11,589 nt of DNA from JBHJOF01 sp050330055 (lineage in GTDB: Bacteria > Pseudomonadota > Alphaproteobacteria > Kiloniellales > JAKSDN01). A program made the position numbers and the translations under genes. Positions 1-6,167 of this stretch are shown here, piece after piece. The notes under the pieces are model-generated. The model was not told the DNA's origin. It saw only the letters and a program-made list of their open reading frames with translations, and searched no databases. Each line of letters opens with the position of its first letter. Positions within the stretch are counted from its first letter, which is position 1. Where the stretch lies: assembly GCA_050330055.1 (NCBI GenBank), contig JBHJOF010000399.1, positions 1 through 11,589 on the forward strand, in the 5' to 3' direction.

Positions 1-1094
1 AGGGTCGCCGCGCCCTCGGGGCAGAGCAGCAGCCCTTCCTCCCGTGCCGCCTCGTCGCGCGCCGCCAGGATGGCGTCGTCGTCCACGGCGATGGCGAAGC
101 CGCCGCTCTCGCGCACCGCGCGCAGAATGAGGAAATCGCCGACTGCGACCGGCACGCGGATGCCGGCCGCGACCGTACGGGCGTTCTGCCACAGCGGCGC
201 GTGCTCCTCGCCGGCCTCGAAGGCCTTCACGATGGGCGCGCAGCCGGCGGCCTGCACCGCCACCATGCGCGGCCGCTTCGGCCCGATCCAGCCGACCGCC
301 TCGAGCTCGGCGAAGGCCTTCCACATGCCGATCAGGCCGGTGCCGCCGCCGGTCGGATAGAAGATGACGTCGGGCAGCGCCCAGCCGAGCTGCTCGGCCA
401 GCTCCAGGCCCATGGTCTTCTTGCCCTCGATGCGATAGGGCTCCTTCAGGGTCGAGAGGTCGAACCAGCCGGCCGCCTCCTTGCCCTCGGCGACGATCCT
501 GCCGCAGTCGTTGATCAGACCGTTGACGCGGTAGACCGTGGCGCCCTGCAGCTCGATCTCCGAGATGTTGATTTCCGGCGTGTCGTCCGGGCAGAAGACG
601 GTGCTGCGCAGGCCGGCACGGCTGGCATAGGCGGCCATGGCGGCACCGGCGTTGCCGTTGGTCGGCATGGCCAGATGATCGAGGCCGAGTTCCTTGGCCA
701 TGGCGACGGCCAGCGCCAGGCCGCGCGCCAGGCCGCGCGCCTTGAAGGAGCCGGTCGGCAAGCGCCCCTCGTCCTTGACGATGATCTCGCCCGCACCCAG
801 CAGGCGCGCGATGCGTGGCAAGGGGATCAACGGCGTGGTGACCTCCCCCAGCGCGACGACATTCTCGCTCCTGGTGACCGGCAGGAACTCGCGGTAGCGC
901 CAGAAGCCACCCCTGCGCGCGGCCAGCTCTTCCTTGGTGACGGCCCTGGCCAGCGCGTCCAGGTCATAGCGCACCAGGAGCGGCTTTCCGGCAGCGGAGA
1001 GGCCATGCACCCGCCCGGCCGAATAGTGCTCGCCGGTCATCGAGCATTCCAGGTGCGTGACGAAGGTGGGAAGCTCGGATGCCGTCGCGCTCAC
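1..1094 (-). CDS. thrC: Threonine synthase-family PLP enzyme, C-terminus cut by window edge
   Basis: A fold-type II pyridoxal-phosphate enzyme. The family makes threonine from O-phosphohomoserine in the cytoplasm. About 364 residues are present; short-type threonine synthases are about 400, so the last 30-50 are missing. Visible marks are an N-terminal LECSMTGE segment, GLSAAGKPLLVRYDL (residues 31-45), KDEGRLPTGSFKARG with the Schiff-base lysine at K118 (codon 741-743), PTNGNAGAA after it, the phosphate-binding loop PTGGGTGLIGM, and CPEGAATL at the edge. The start is a GTG at 1092-1094, chosen because AGAGG lies 5 nt upstream and the N-terminus then matches the family. It sits 14 nt after the FAA-hydrolase gene, so the two are probably cotranscribed. 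This is the short, archaeal/plant-like type rather than the long E. coli-like type that I believe is usual for housekeeping ThrC in alphaproteobacteria. It could therefore be a paralogue with a different beta- or gamma-replacement substrate. Confidence 0.88.
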   Translation of the reverse strand, partial: MSATASELPTFVTHLECSMTGEHYSAGRVHGLSAAGKPLLVRYDLDALARAVTKEELAARRGGFWRYREFLPVTRSENVVALGEVTTPLIPLPRIARLLGAGEIIVKDEGRLPTGSFKARGLARGLALAVAMAKELGLDHLAMPTNGNAGAAMAAYASRAGLRSTVFCPDDTPEINISEIELQGATVYRVNGLINDCGRIVAEGKEAAGWFDLSTLKEPYRIEGKKTMGLELAEQLGWALPDVIFYPTGGGTGLIGMWKAFAELEAVGWIGPKRPRMVAVQAAGCAPIVKAFEAGEEHAPLWQNARTVAAGIRVPVAVGDFLILRAVRESGGFAIAVDDDAILAARDEAAREEGLLLCPEGAAT

Positions 1095-1108
1095 GCCCGC
1101 CTCTTGCC

Positions 1109-2128
1109 TCACTGCGGTGGCTCGAACTTGACGACGCGCTGCTCGATCGCCCCGAAGATGGAGGCGCCGGTCTCATCCATCATCTCGATGCGGACCTCGT
1201 CGCCGAAGCGGAGGAAGGGCGTCTTGGGGACGCCACCCTCGATGGTCTCGATCATGCGCAGCTCGGCGATGCAGGAATAGCCGAGGCCGCCGGCCGCGAC
1301 CGGCCGGCCCGGTCCACCGTCCTGCCTGTTGGAGACGGTACCGGAGCCGATGATGCTGCCGGCCAGCAGCGGCCGCGTGCGGGCAGCGTGGGCGATCAGG
1401 CGCGGGAAGCTGAAGGTCATGTCGACGCCGGCCTCGGCCTTGCCGAAGAGCTCGCCGTTGAGCCAGACCAGCAGCGGCCGGTGCAGCTTGCCCTCGCGCC
1501 AGGCCGGACCCAGCTCGTCCGGCGTCACCGCGACGGGCGAGAAGGCGCTCGAGGGCTTCGACTGGAAGAAGCCGAAGCCCTTGGCAAGCTCGCCCGGGAT
1601 GAGGCCGCGCAGCGAGACATCGTTGACCAGCATGACCAAGCGGATCAGGTCGGCCGCCCGCGCCTCGCTCGCGCCCATCGGCACGTCGCCGGTGACGACC
1701 GCGACCTCGCCCTCGAAGTCGATGCCCCAGTCCTCGCTCTCCAGCACGATGGGATCGCGCGGACCCAGGAAGGCGTCGGAGCCGCCCTGGTACATCAGTG
1801 GGTCGGTCCAAAAGCTGGCCGGCATCTCGGCACCGCGCGCCCGGCGCACCAGCTCCACATGGTTGACGTAGGCCGAGCCGTCGGCCCACTGGTAGGCGCG
1901 CGGCAGCGGCGCGGCGCAGGATTCCTGGTAGAAAGGCTCGCCGCTGATATCGCCGGCATTGAGCCGGCTGGAGACCGCGCGCAGCTTCGGCTCGGCCAAC
2001 ACCCAATCGTCGAGCGCGGCCTGCAGTGTAGACGCAGCCTCTGGCGCCCGGCAGCAGCGTGCCAGATCGCGCGAGACCACCGCCAGGGTGCCGTCGCGGC
2101 CTCCGGTCTTGAGCGTCGCGAGCCTCAT
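1109..2128 (-). CDS. Fumarylacetoacetate (FAA) hydrolase family protein
   Basis: A 339-residue cytoplasmic enzyme of the FAH superfamily, whose members hydrolyse C-C bonds of acylpyruvates (fumarylacetoacetase in tyrosine breakdown) or hydrate/decarboxylate related diketo acids. The N-terminal ~80 residues look like the second type of FAA-hydrolase N-terminal domain; the catalytic domain covers about 85-335. Metal-ligand candidates are E139 and E141 (DFEGEVAVV) and D170 (LVNDVSLR), with K191 in FFQSKP and T264 in GSGTVSNR. D83 and H90 have the same 7-residue spacing as D126/H133 of mouse FAH, as I recall that numbering, so the active site looks complete. It is the first gene of a two-gene unit with the threonine-synthase-like gene (14-nt gap) and is divergent from the arsenic operon. 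The ribosome binding site is weak (ACAGG about 9 nt upstream). The true substrate cannot be read from sequence; fumarylacetoacetate is one option. Confidence 0.9.
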   Translation of the reverse strand: MRLATLKTGGRDGTLAVVSRDLARCCRAPEAASTLQAALDDWVLAEPKLRAVSSRLNAGDISGEPFYQESCAAPLPRAYQWADGSAYVNHVELVRRARGAEMPASFWTDPLMYQGGSDAFLGPRDPIVLESEDWGIDFEGEVAVVTGDVPMGASEARAADLIRLVMLVNDVSLRGLIPGELAKGFGFFQSKPSSAFSPVAVTPDELGPAWREGKLHRPLLVWLNGELFGKAEAGVDMTFSFPRLIAHAARTRPLLAGSIIGSGTVSNRQDGGPGRPVAAGGLGYSCIAELRMIETIEGGVPKTPFLRFGDEVRIEMMDETGASIFGAIEQRVVKFEPPQ

Positions 2129-2276
2129 GGCGGCAAACCTGTCAGCTTTTCGAGCAGAAGCAAAACCTCACGTCGGCCAGGATGCTGTCACCATCTTAGC
2201 CGAGCGCGGCGCTGGTCTCGAAGGATAAGGATTGCCTCGCCGGGGTCCGGTCCTGTCACAAAAGCTTCGCTTGAGT
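2129..2276. other. Divergent intergenic region between FAA hydrolase and arsRC genes
   Basis: This 148-nt stretch separates the FAA-hydrolase start codon from the arsR operator palindrome and must hold the promoter of the leftward FAA-hydrolase unit. It becomes AT-rich only near 2260-2300. I could not pick a convincing sigma-70 promoter for the leftward gene. The short plus-strand open frame through it (ending at 2228) has no start signal or recognisable product. Confidence 0.5.
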
Positions 2277-2299
2277 TATTTCAATAAGTATTGAAATAT
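2271..2299 (+). promoter_or_regulatory. Candidate arsRC promoter, possibly leaderless
   Basis: TTGAGT (2271-2276) is a fair -35 and AAATAT (2294-2299) a weak -10, with 17 nt between them. Transcription would begin about 7 nt downstream, at or next to the ATG at 2306. No Shine-Dalgarno sequence precedes that ATG, which fits a leaderless mRNA. The palindromic operator fills the space between and overlaps the -10, an ideal place for repression. Confidence 0.45.
2277..2298. promoter_or_regulatory. Perfect 22-bp palindrome, candidate ArsR operator
   Basis: The arms TATTTCAATA (2277-2286) and TATTGAAATA (2289-2298) are perfect 10-bp inverted complements around a 2-nt AG spacer. The site ends 7 nt before the arsR ATG, in an AT-rich patch in otherwise GC-rich DNA. 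ArsR/SmtB repressors bind such inverted repeats overlapping their own promoters, so autoregulation of the arsRC-acr3 operon is the natural reading. No binding data are available. Confidence 0.75.
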
Positions 2300-2305
2300 T
2301 TACGG

Positions 2306-3175
2306 ATGGATGATCAAGTCGCCATCGGCGCCCTTTCGGCCCTGGCGCAGGGGCATCGGCTGCGCCTTTTCCGCCTGCTGGTTCGCGAAGGGCCGTCGGG
2401 CCTGCCGGCCGGCGAGATCGGCGAGCGCATTGGCGTGGCGCCCTCGGCTCTGTCATTTCACTTGGCTCAGCTCGAGCGGGCCGGGCTGCTGCGCTCCTGG
2501 CGGGTGCAGCGAAACATATACTACGCGGTCGAGATCGAGGGCATGCGCCAGCTTCTCGGCTTCCTGACCGAGGACTGCTGCCAGGGCCGGCCGGAAATCT
2601 GCGGCGGCGTGGCCCAGCTAACGAAGACCTGCGCCAGCCAGGGAGACTCTCAGGGAGACGGGACAATGGAAGGCAAGATCTACAACGTAATGTTCCTCTG
2701 CACCGGCAACTCGGCCCGCAGCATCATCGGCGAGGCGATCCTGAACCGGCTCGGCGCCGGCAAGTTTCGGGCCTTCAGCGCCGGCAGCCAGCCTAAGGGC
2801 CGGGTGCATCCCTATGCGCTCGAGTTCCTGGCCAACCTGAACCATCCGACCGCGGAGCTGCGTTCCAAGAGCTGGGACGAGTTCACCGGCCCGGATGCGC
2901 CGGCACTCGACTTCGTCTTCACGCTCTGCGACAGCGCGGCGAGCGAGCCCTGTCCCGCCTGGCCGGGGCAGCCGATGACGGCGCACTGGGGCCTGCCCGA
3001 CCCGGCCGCCGTGGTGGGCAGCGAGACGTTGCGGCACGCAGCCTTCGCCGACACCTACCGGATGCTGAACAACCGCATCGGCATCTTCGTCAACCTGCCG
3101 TTCCGGGCGCTCGACAGGCTGAGCCTGCAGCGCCGCCTGACCGAGATCGGCAGTTCGCTACCGCACAGCGCTTGA
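2306..3175 (+). CDS. arsRC: ArsR repressor-ArsC arsenate reductase fusion
   Basis: One uninterrupted 289-residue frame joins two proteins that are usually separate. Residues 1-100 are an ArsR/SmtB winged-helix repressor: ALSALAQGHRLRLFRLLV, then the recognition helix region GVAPSALSFHLAQLERAG. It ends in a cysteine cluster C91, C92, C99 that probably senses As(III); C109 lies in the linker. Residues 111-118 are a duplicated SQGD linker. From M121 follows a low-molecular-weight-phosphatase-fold arsenate reductase: P-loop CTGNSARS with nucleophile C132, resolving cysteines C208 and C216 in LCDSAASEPCPAWPGQP, and the general acid D232 in GLPDPA. This is the thioredoxin-coupled type reducing arsenate to arsenite. 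I chose ATG 2306 because a TTG at 2291 would lie inside the operator. An internal ATG at 2666 has AGGGAG 8 nt upstream, so free ArsC may also be made. The acr3 gene follows after 34 nt. Confidence 0.9.
   Translation: MDDQVAIGALSALAQGHRLRLFRLLVREGPSGLPAGEIGERIGVAPSALSFHLAQLERAGLLRSWRVQRNIYYAVEIEGMRQLLGFLTEDCCQGRPEICGGVAQLTKTCASQGDSQGDGTMEGKIYNVMFLCTGNSARSIIGEAILNRLGAGKFRAFSAGSQPKGRVHPYALEFLANLNHPTAELRSKSWDEFTGPDAPALDFVFTLCDSAASEPCPAWPGQPMTAHWGLPDPAAVVGSETLRHAAFADTYRMLNNRIGIFVNLPFRALDRLSLQRRLTEIGSSLPHSA
2636..2659 (+). repeat. 12-bp tandem duplication in the ArsR-ArsC linker
   Basis: CAGGGAGAC occurs at 2639-2647 and again at 2651-2659, a period of 12 nt, encoding SQGD twice (residues 111-118). 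It keeps the reading frame and duplicates the AGGGAG ribosome-binding motif. Confidence 0.8.
2652..2668 (+). promoter_or_regulatory. Internal ribosome binding site and ATG of the ArsC domain
   Basis: AGGGAG (2652-2657) stands 8 nt before an in-frame ATG (2666-2668), and translation from there gives a normal full-length ArsC starting MEGKIYNVMFLCTGNS. The signal is stronger than the one before the fusion's own start, where none is visible. It suggests that separate ArsC is produced, or that the signal is a relic of an ancestral separate arsC gene. Use of the site is inferred. Confidence 0.55.
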
Positions 3176-3209
3176 CCAGCGCCAGCAACAGCAGGAAGCA
3201 ATCGCGCGC

Positions 3210-4289
3210 ATGACTCACGAGACCCTCGCCGCCGCACGGCCAGCCGCCGGCATCGGCTTCTTCGAGAAATGGCTGTCGCTCTGGGTGGCTCTCTGCATTG
3301 CCGCCGGAATCGTCCTGGGCAATACGCTGGAGGGGCTCTTCGCCGTCCTGGCCGGCCTGGAGGTCGCCTCGGTTAACCTGGTGGTGGCCGTGCTGATCTG
3401 GGCGATGGTCTATCCGATGATGGTGAACGTCGACTTCGCCAGCCTGCGCCACATCGGCGACCGGCCGAAGGGGCTCGCGGTCACGCTCGTCGTGAACTGG
3501 CTGATCAAGCCTTTCACCATGGCCGCCCTCGGCCTGCTGTTCTTCGAGGTGGTCTTCGCCGACCTGATCGCGCCAGCGGATGCGCAGCAGTACATCGCCG
3601 GCCTGATCCTGCTGGGTGCCGCGCCCTGCACCGCCATGGTCTTCGTCTGGAGCCAGCTCACCCGCGGCGACGCGACCTACACGCTGGTCCAGGTGTCGGT
3701 CAACGACGTCATCATGATCTTCGCCTTCGCGCCGATCGTGGCACTGCTGCTCGGCGTAACCGACATCACGGTGCCCTGGGAGACGCTGCTGCTGTCGGTC
3801 GGGCTCTACGTGGTGATCCCGCTCGCCGCCGGCGCCCTCACCCGCCGATGGCTGGTGGCGCGCGCCCGGCGCGGCGAGAGCGGCGAGGCGGCGGTCGCCC
3901 GCTTCACCGGCGCACTCAAGCCGGTCTCGGTGATCGGCCTGCTGGCCACCGTGGTGCTGCTGTTCGGCTTCCAGGGCCAGGTCATCCTCGACCAGCCGCT
4001 GCTGATCGCGCTCATCGCCGTGCCGCTGATCATCCAGTCCTACGGCATCTTCGCCGTCGCCTATGTCGGCGCCTGGGCCTGGAAAATCCCCTTCAACGTC
4101 GCCGCGCCCTGCGCCCTGATCGGCACCTCGAACTTCTTCGAGCTGGCCGTCGCTGTCGCCATCAGCCTGTTCGGGCTCAACTCCGGCGCCGCGCTTGCCA
4201 CGGTGGTCGGCGTGCTGGTCGAGGTCCCGGTCATGCTGTCCCTGGTCGCCTTCGCCAACCGCACGCGCGGCTGGTTCCCGGCGCGATAG
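3210..4289 (+). CDS. acr3: ACR3-family arsenite efflux permease
   Basis: A 359-residue polytopic inner-membrane protein that exports As(OH)3 or arsenite, driven by the proton gradient. About ten hydrophobic segments can be read from residue 22 to 348. Family marks are the GAAPCTAMVFVWSQL segment with the essential cysteine C140, the VNDVIMI segment (164-170), KPVSVIGLLATVVLLF, and IGTSNFFELAVAVAI with E311, matching the essential Cys/Glu pair known from Alkaliphilus Acr3. Length is typical for bacterial ACR3. The ATG at 3210 has AGGAAG 11 nt upstream and lies 34 nt after the arsRC stop, so it belongs to the same operon and supplies the export step for the arsenite made by the ArsC domain. It is not an ArsB-type pump. 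No arsH, arsA or arsD gene is present beside it. Confidence 0.95.
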   Translation: MTHETLAAARPAAGIGFFEKWLSLWVALCIAAGIVLGNTLEGLFAVLAGLEVASVNLVVAVLIWAMVYPMMVNVDFASLRHIGDRPKGLAVTLVVNWLIKPFTMAALGLLFFEVVFADLIAPADAQQYIAGLILLGAAPCTAMVFVWSQLTRGDATYTLVQVSVNDVIMIFAFAPIVALLLGVTDITVPWETLLLSVGLYVVIPLAAGALTRRWLVARARRGESGEAAVARFTGALKPVSVIGLLATVVLLFGFQGQVILDQPLLIALIAVPLIIQSYGIFAVAYVGAWAWKIPFNVAAPCALIGTSNFFELAVAVAISLFGLNSGAALATVVGVLVEVPVMLSLVAFANRTRGWFPAR

Positions 4290-4310
4290 CGGGCACCCGG
4301 GCCCAGTGGA

Positions 4311-5360
4311 TCAGGCCTGGCCGTACCTTTGGCGATAGGCCGCGAGCTTGGCGCGCCAGGCGGCGCTGTCGCCGATCTCGCGGTTGACGATGCCCTCGGG
4401 CAGCGTGCCCTGCATCACCGCCAGGGCCGCACGCACGTCGCAGGCGCCGTTTCCGGCGAAGACCTGGTCGGTCCAGCAGAGCGCGTGCGGCGCCACGATC
4501 ACGTTGTCGAGCTTGAACAGGGGATCGTCGGCAGCCGCCGGTTCCCGCTCGAAAACGTCGAGGCCGGCCCCGGCGAGGCGGCCGGCGGCCAGCGCCTCGG
4601 TCAGCGCGGCCTGGTCAACGATCGGCCCGCGCGCCGTGTTGATCAGATAGGCGCTCGGCTTCATGAGCGCGAGGCGCTCGGCGTTGACGATGTGCCGCGT
4701 CGCGTCGTTCAGCGGGCAATTGATCGAGAGCACGTCGGCGCGGCGGAAGAGGTTCTCCAGGCCGACCAGCTCGACGCCGAGCGCCCTGGCAAGCGCCGGG
4801 TCGCAGTAGGGATCGTGCGCGATGAAGCACATGTCGAGCGGCGCGGCTAGGCGGAACAGCTCGGCGCCGATGTTGCCGACCCCGAGCGAGCCTAGGGTGC
4901 GGCCGACCAGGCCGACGCCGTTGTGCTTGGTCTTCTCGGCCCAGCCCGTCGGCCCGCGGCGCGCCAGCGCGTCCTTGACGAAGAGCTTGCCGGTCAGCGC
5001 CAGCATCAGGGTCAGGATCGAGACCGCGACCGGCCGGCGCACGCCCTCCGGCGTTATGACCAGCGCGACCTCGTGCGCCGTGCAGGCAGCCACGTCGACG
5101 TTGTCGTAGCCGACGCCGAAACGGGCGATCAGCGAGAGGCGGCCCTTGGCATGGAAGCTCTCCGCCGTCACCCGCGGCAGCAGCAAGATCAGCGCGTCGA
5201 GATCAGCGGTCTGCTCGGCGGTGATGCTCGGCTGGCTGTCCAGCACGATCAGCTCGAGCTCCTCGCGGTCCTGGAGCGGCGCCAGGTCGAACTCGGGGAA
5301 GCAGGCGCTGCCGTCGTCGCGGAAGAAATCTCCGCTCAGGCCGACGCGGAAACGCTTCAT
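4311..5360 (-). CDS. D-2-hydroxyacid dehydrogenase (NAD(P)-dependent)
   Basis: A 349-residue cytoplasmic dehydrogenase of the PGDH/D-2-hydroxyacid family, interconverting a 2-hydroxy acid and its 2-keto acid. The Rossmann fold carries G160-x-G162-xx-G165 (GVGNIG) followed by AHDPY, where D183 would prefer NAD over NADP. The catalytic set is R244 (NTARGPIVD), E273 (DVFEREP) and H292 (APHALCWTD); the R-to-E spacing of 29 equals that of E. coli SerA as I recall it. The start ATG directly abuts the TAG stop of the aldolase gene, so the two are translationally linked. It is the last gene of the transporter-catabolic operon, and its end faces the acr3 end across 21 nt. Context points to a sugar-acid or hydroxy-acid substrate rather than 3-phosphoglycerate, and no C-terminal ACT domain is present. 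Confidence 0.92.
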   Translation of the reverse strand: MKRFRVGLSGDFFRDDGSACFPEFDLAPLQDREELELIVLDSQPSITAEQTADLDALILLLPRVTAESFHAKGRLSLIARFGVGYDNVDVAACTAHEVALVITPEGVRRPVAVSILTLMLALTGKLFVKDALARRGPTGWAEKTKHNGVGLVGRTLGSLGVGNIGAELFRLAAPLDMCFIAHDPYCDPALARALGVELVGLENLFRRADVLSINCPLNDATRHIVNAERLALMKPSAYLINTARGPIVDQAALTEALAAGRLAGAGLDVFEREPAAADDPLFKLDNVIVAPHALCWTDQVFAGNGACDVRAALAVMQGTLPEGIVNREIGDSAAWRAKLAAYRQRYGQA

Positions 5361-6137
5361 CTAGCGGCAGCCCTCGCGGATCTCGCCCAGCGCCGCCGCC
5401 ACCGCGTCGCCCAGCACCCAGGCGTCGGCGGAATAGGCGATGAAGTCGAAACCCTGCTTGTAAAAGGCGATGCCGCTGGCGACGTCCGGCACCAGGCGGC
5501 CGAGCGACTTGCCATTGTCGCGGCAGGCCTGCACGACCTTTTCGATGGCGCCAGTAAACTTGGGGTGATCGAACTCGCCCGGGATGCCGAGCGAGCAGGA
5601 GAGGTCGAAGTGCCCGACCCAGAGCACGTCGACGCCGTCAACCGCGGCGATCGCCTGGGCGTTCTCGACGCCCTCGGCGGTTTCGATCTGCACCACCAGG
5701 GTGGTCTCGGCGTTCGCCTGCTGCAGCTTCTCCAGGGTCGGGCCGGGGGCGTAGCGGTCATGGGCGGCACGCAGGATCACGCCGCGCTTGCCGCGCGGCA
5801 CGTACTTCATGCAGGAGACGATGTGCTCGGCCTCCTTGGCGTTGCCGACCATCGGCAGCATGATGCCGTCGGCCCCCATGTCGCAGACCCGCGCGATGTC
5901 CTCGTAGGCCTTGGAGGGCACGCGCACCACGGTCGGCAGATCGGCCGCGCGCATGTAGGCCATGACCTGCTTGACGGTCTCGATGCCGAAGCCGCTGTGC
6001 TCGGTGTCCAGGATGACGAACTCGCAGGCCGCCTGCTTCAGGATATAGCCGATCCCGGGCGTGGCGAACTCCAAGATGAAGTGGCCGGCCTTGAGCGCGC
6101 GGTTGGCCGTCATGGCCTTCAAACTCGTGTCTGGCAT
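5361..6137 (-). CDS. HpcH/HpaI-family class II aldolase
   Basis: A 258-residue divalent-metal-dependent aldolase of the HpaI / 2-dehydro-3-deoxyglucarate aldolase (GarL) group, which splits 2-keto-3-deoxy or 4-hydroxy-2-keto acids into pyruvate (or a similar keto acid) and an aldehyde. Active-site residues line up with E. coli HpaI (H45, R70, E149, D175 from memory): H47 in LDTEHSGFG, R72 in VVRVPSK, metal ligand E152 in VQIETAEGVENA and D178 in VGHFDLS. The usual GPxDLS motif here reads GHFDLS, so a His replaces the common Pro. Length is normal. The ATG has AGGAAA about 8 nt upstream and lies 30 nt after the 649-residue gene. Its TAG stop abuts the next ATG. In this operon it probably performs the carbon-carbon cleavage. 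The exact substrate is unknown. Confidence 0.92.
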   Translation of the reverse strand: MPDTSLKAMTANRALKAGHFILEFATPGIGYILKQAACEFVILDTEHSGFGIETVKQVMAYMRAADLPTVVRVPSKAYEDIARVCDMGADGIMLPMVGNAKEAEHIVSCMKYVPRGKRGVILRAAHDRYAPGPTLEKLQQANAETTLVVQIETAEGVENAQAIAAVDGVDVLWVGHFDLSCSLGIPGEFDHPKFTGAIEKVVQACRDNGKSLGRLVPDVASGIAFYKQGFDFIAYSADAWVLGDAVAAALGEIREGCR

Positions 6138-6167
6138 GTCTTGTTTCCTGTTTCTCTTTGATCCTGG

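Noticed and set aside
201..1280. Long plus-strand open frame opposite the PLP enzyme and FAA-hydrolase genes
   Set aside because: It is a GC-rich antisense shadow: its translation is rich in Gly, Arg, Ala and His with no family motif, and it lies over two well-recognised genes on the other strand.
1959..2228. Short plus-strand frame ending in the fah-arsR spacer, possible gene remnant
   Set aside because: Most of it overlaps the FAA-hydrolase gene in antisense, and the part in the spacer has no recognisable motif or start signal.
2291..2305. TTG start at 2291 for the ArsR-ArsC gene
   Set aside because: It lies inside the operator palindrome and adds residues not seen in ArsR proteins; the ATG at 2306 gives a typical ArsR N-terminus.
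4290..4310. Bidirectional terminator between acr3 and the dehydrogenase gene
   Set aside because: Only a 4-bp GGGC/GCCC stem is possible in the 21-nt gap and no T-run flanks it, so a terminator cannot be supported.
4923..6161. 412-codon plus-strand open frame across the dehydrogenase and aldolase
   Set aside because: It spans the junction of two clear minus-strand genes and translates to low-complexity GC-driven sequence, so it is a shadow.
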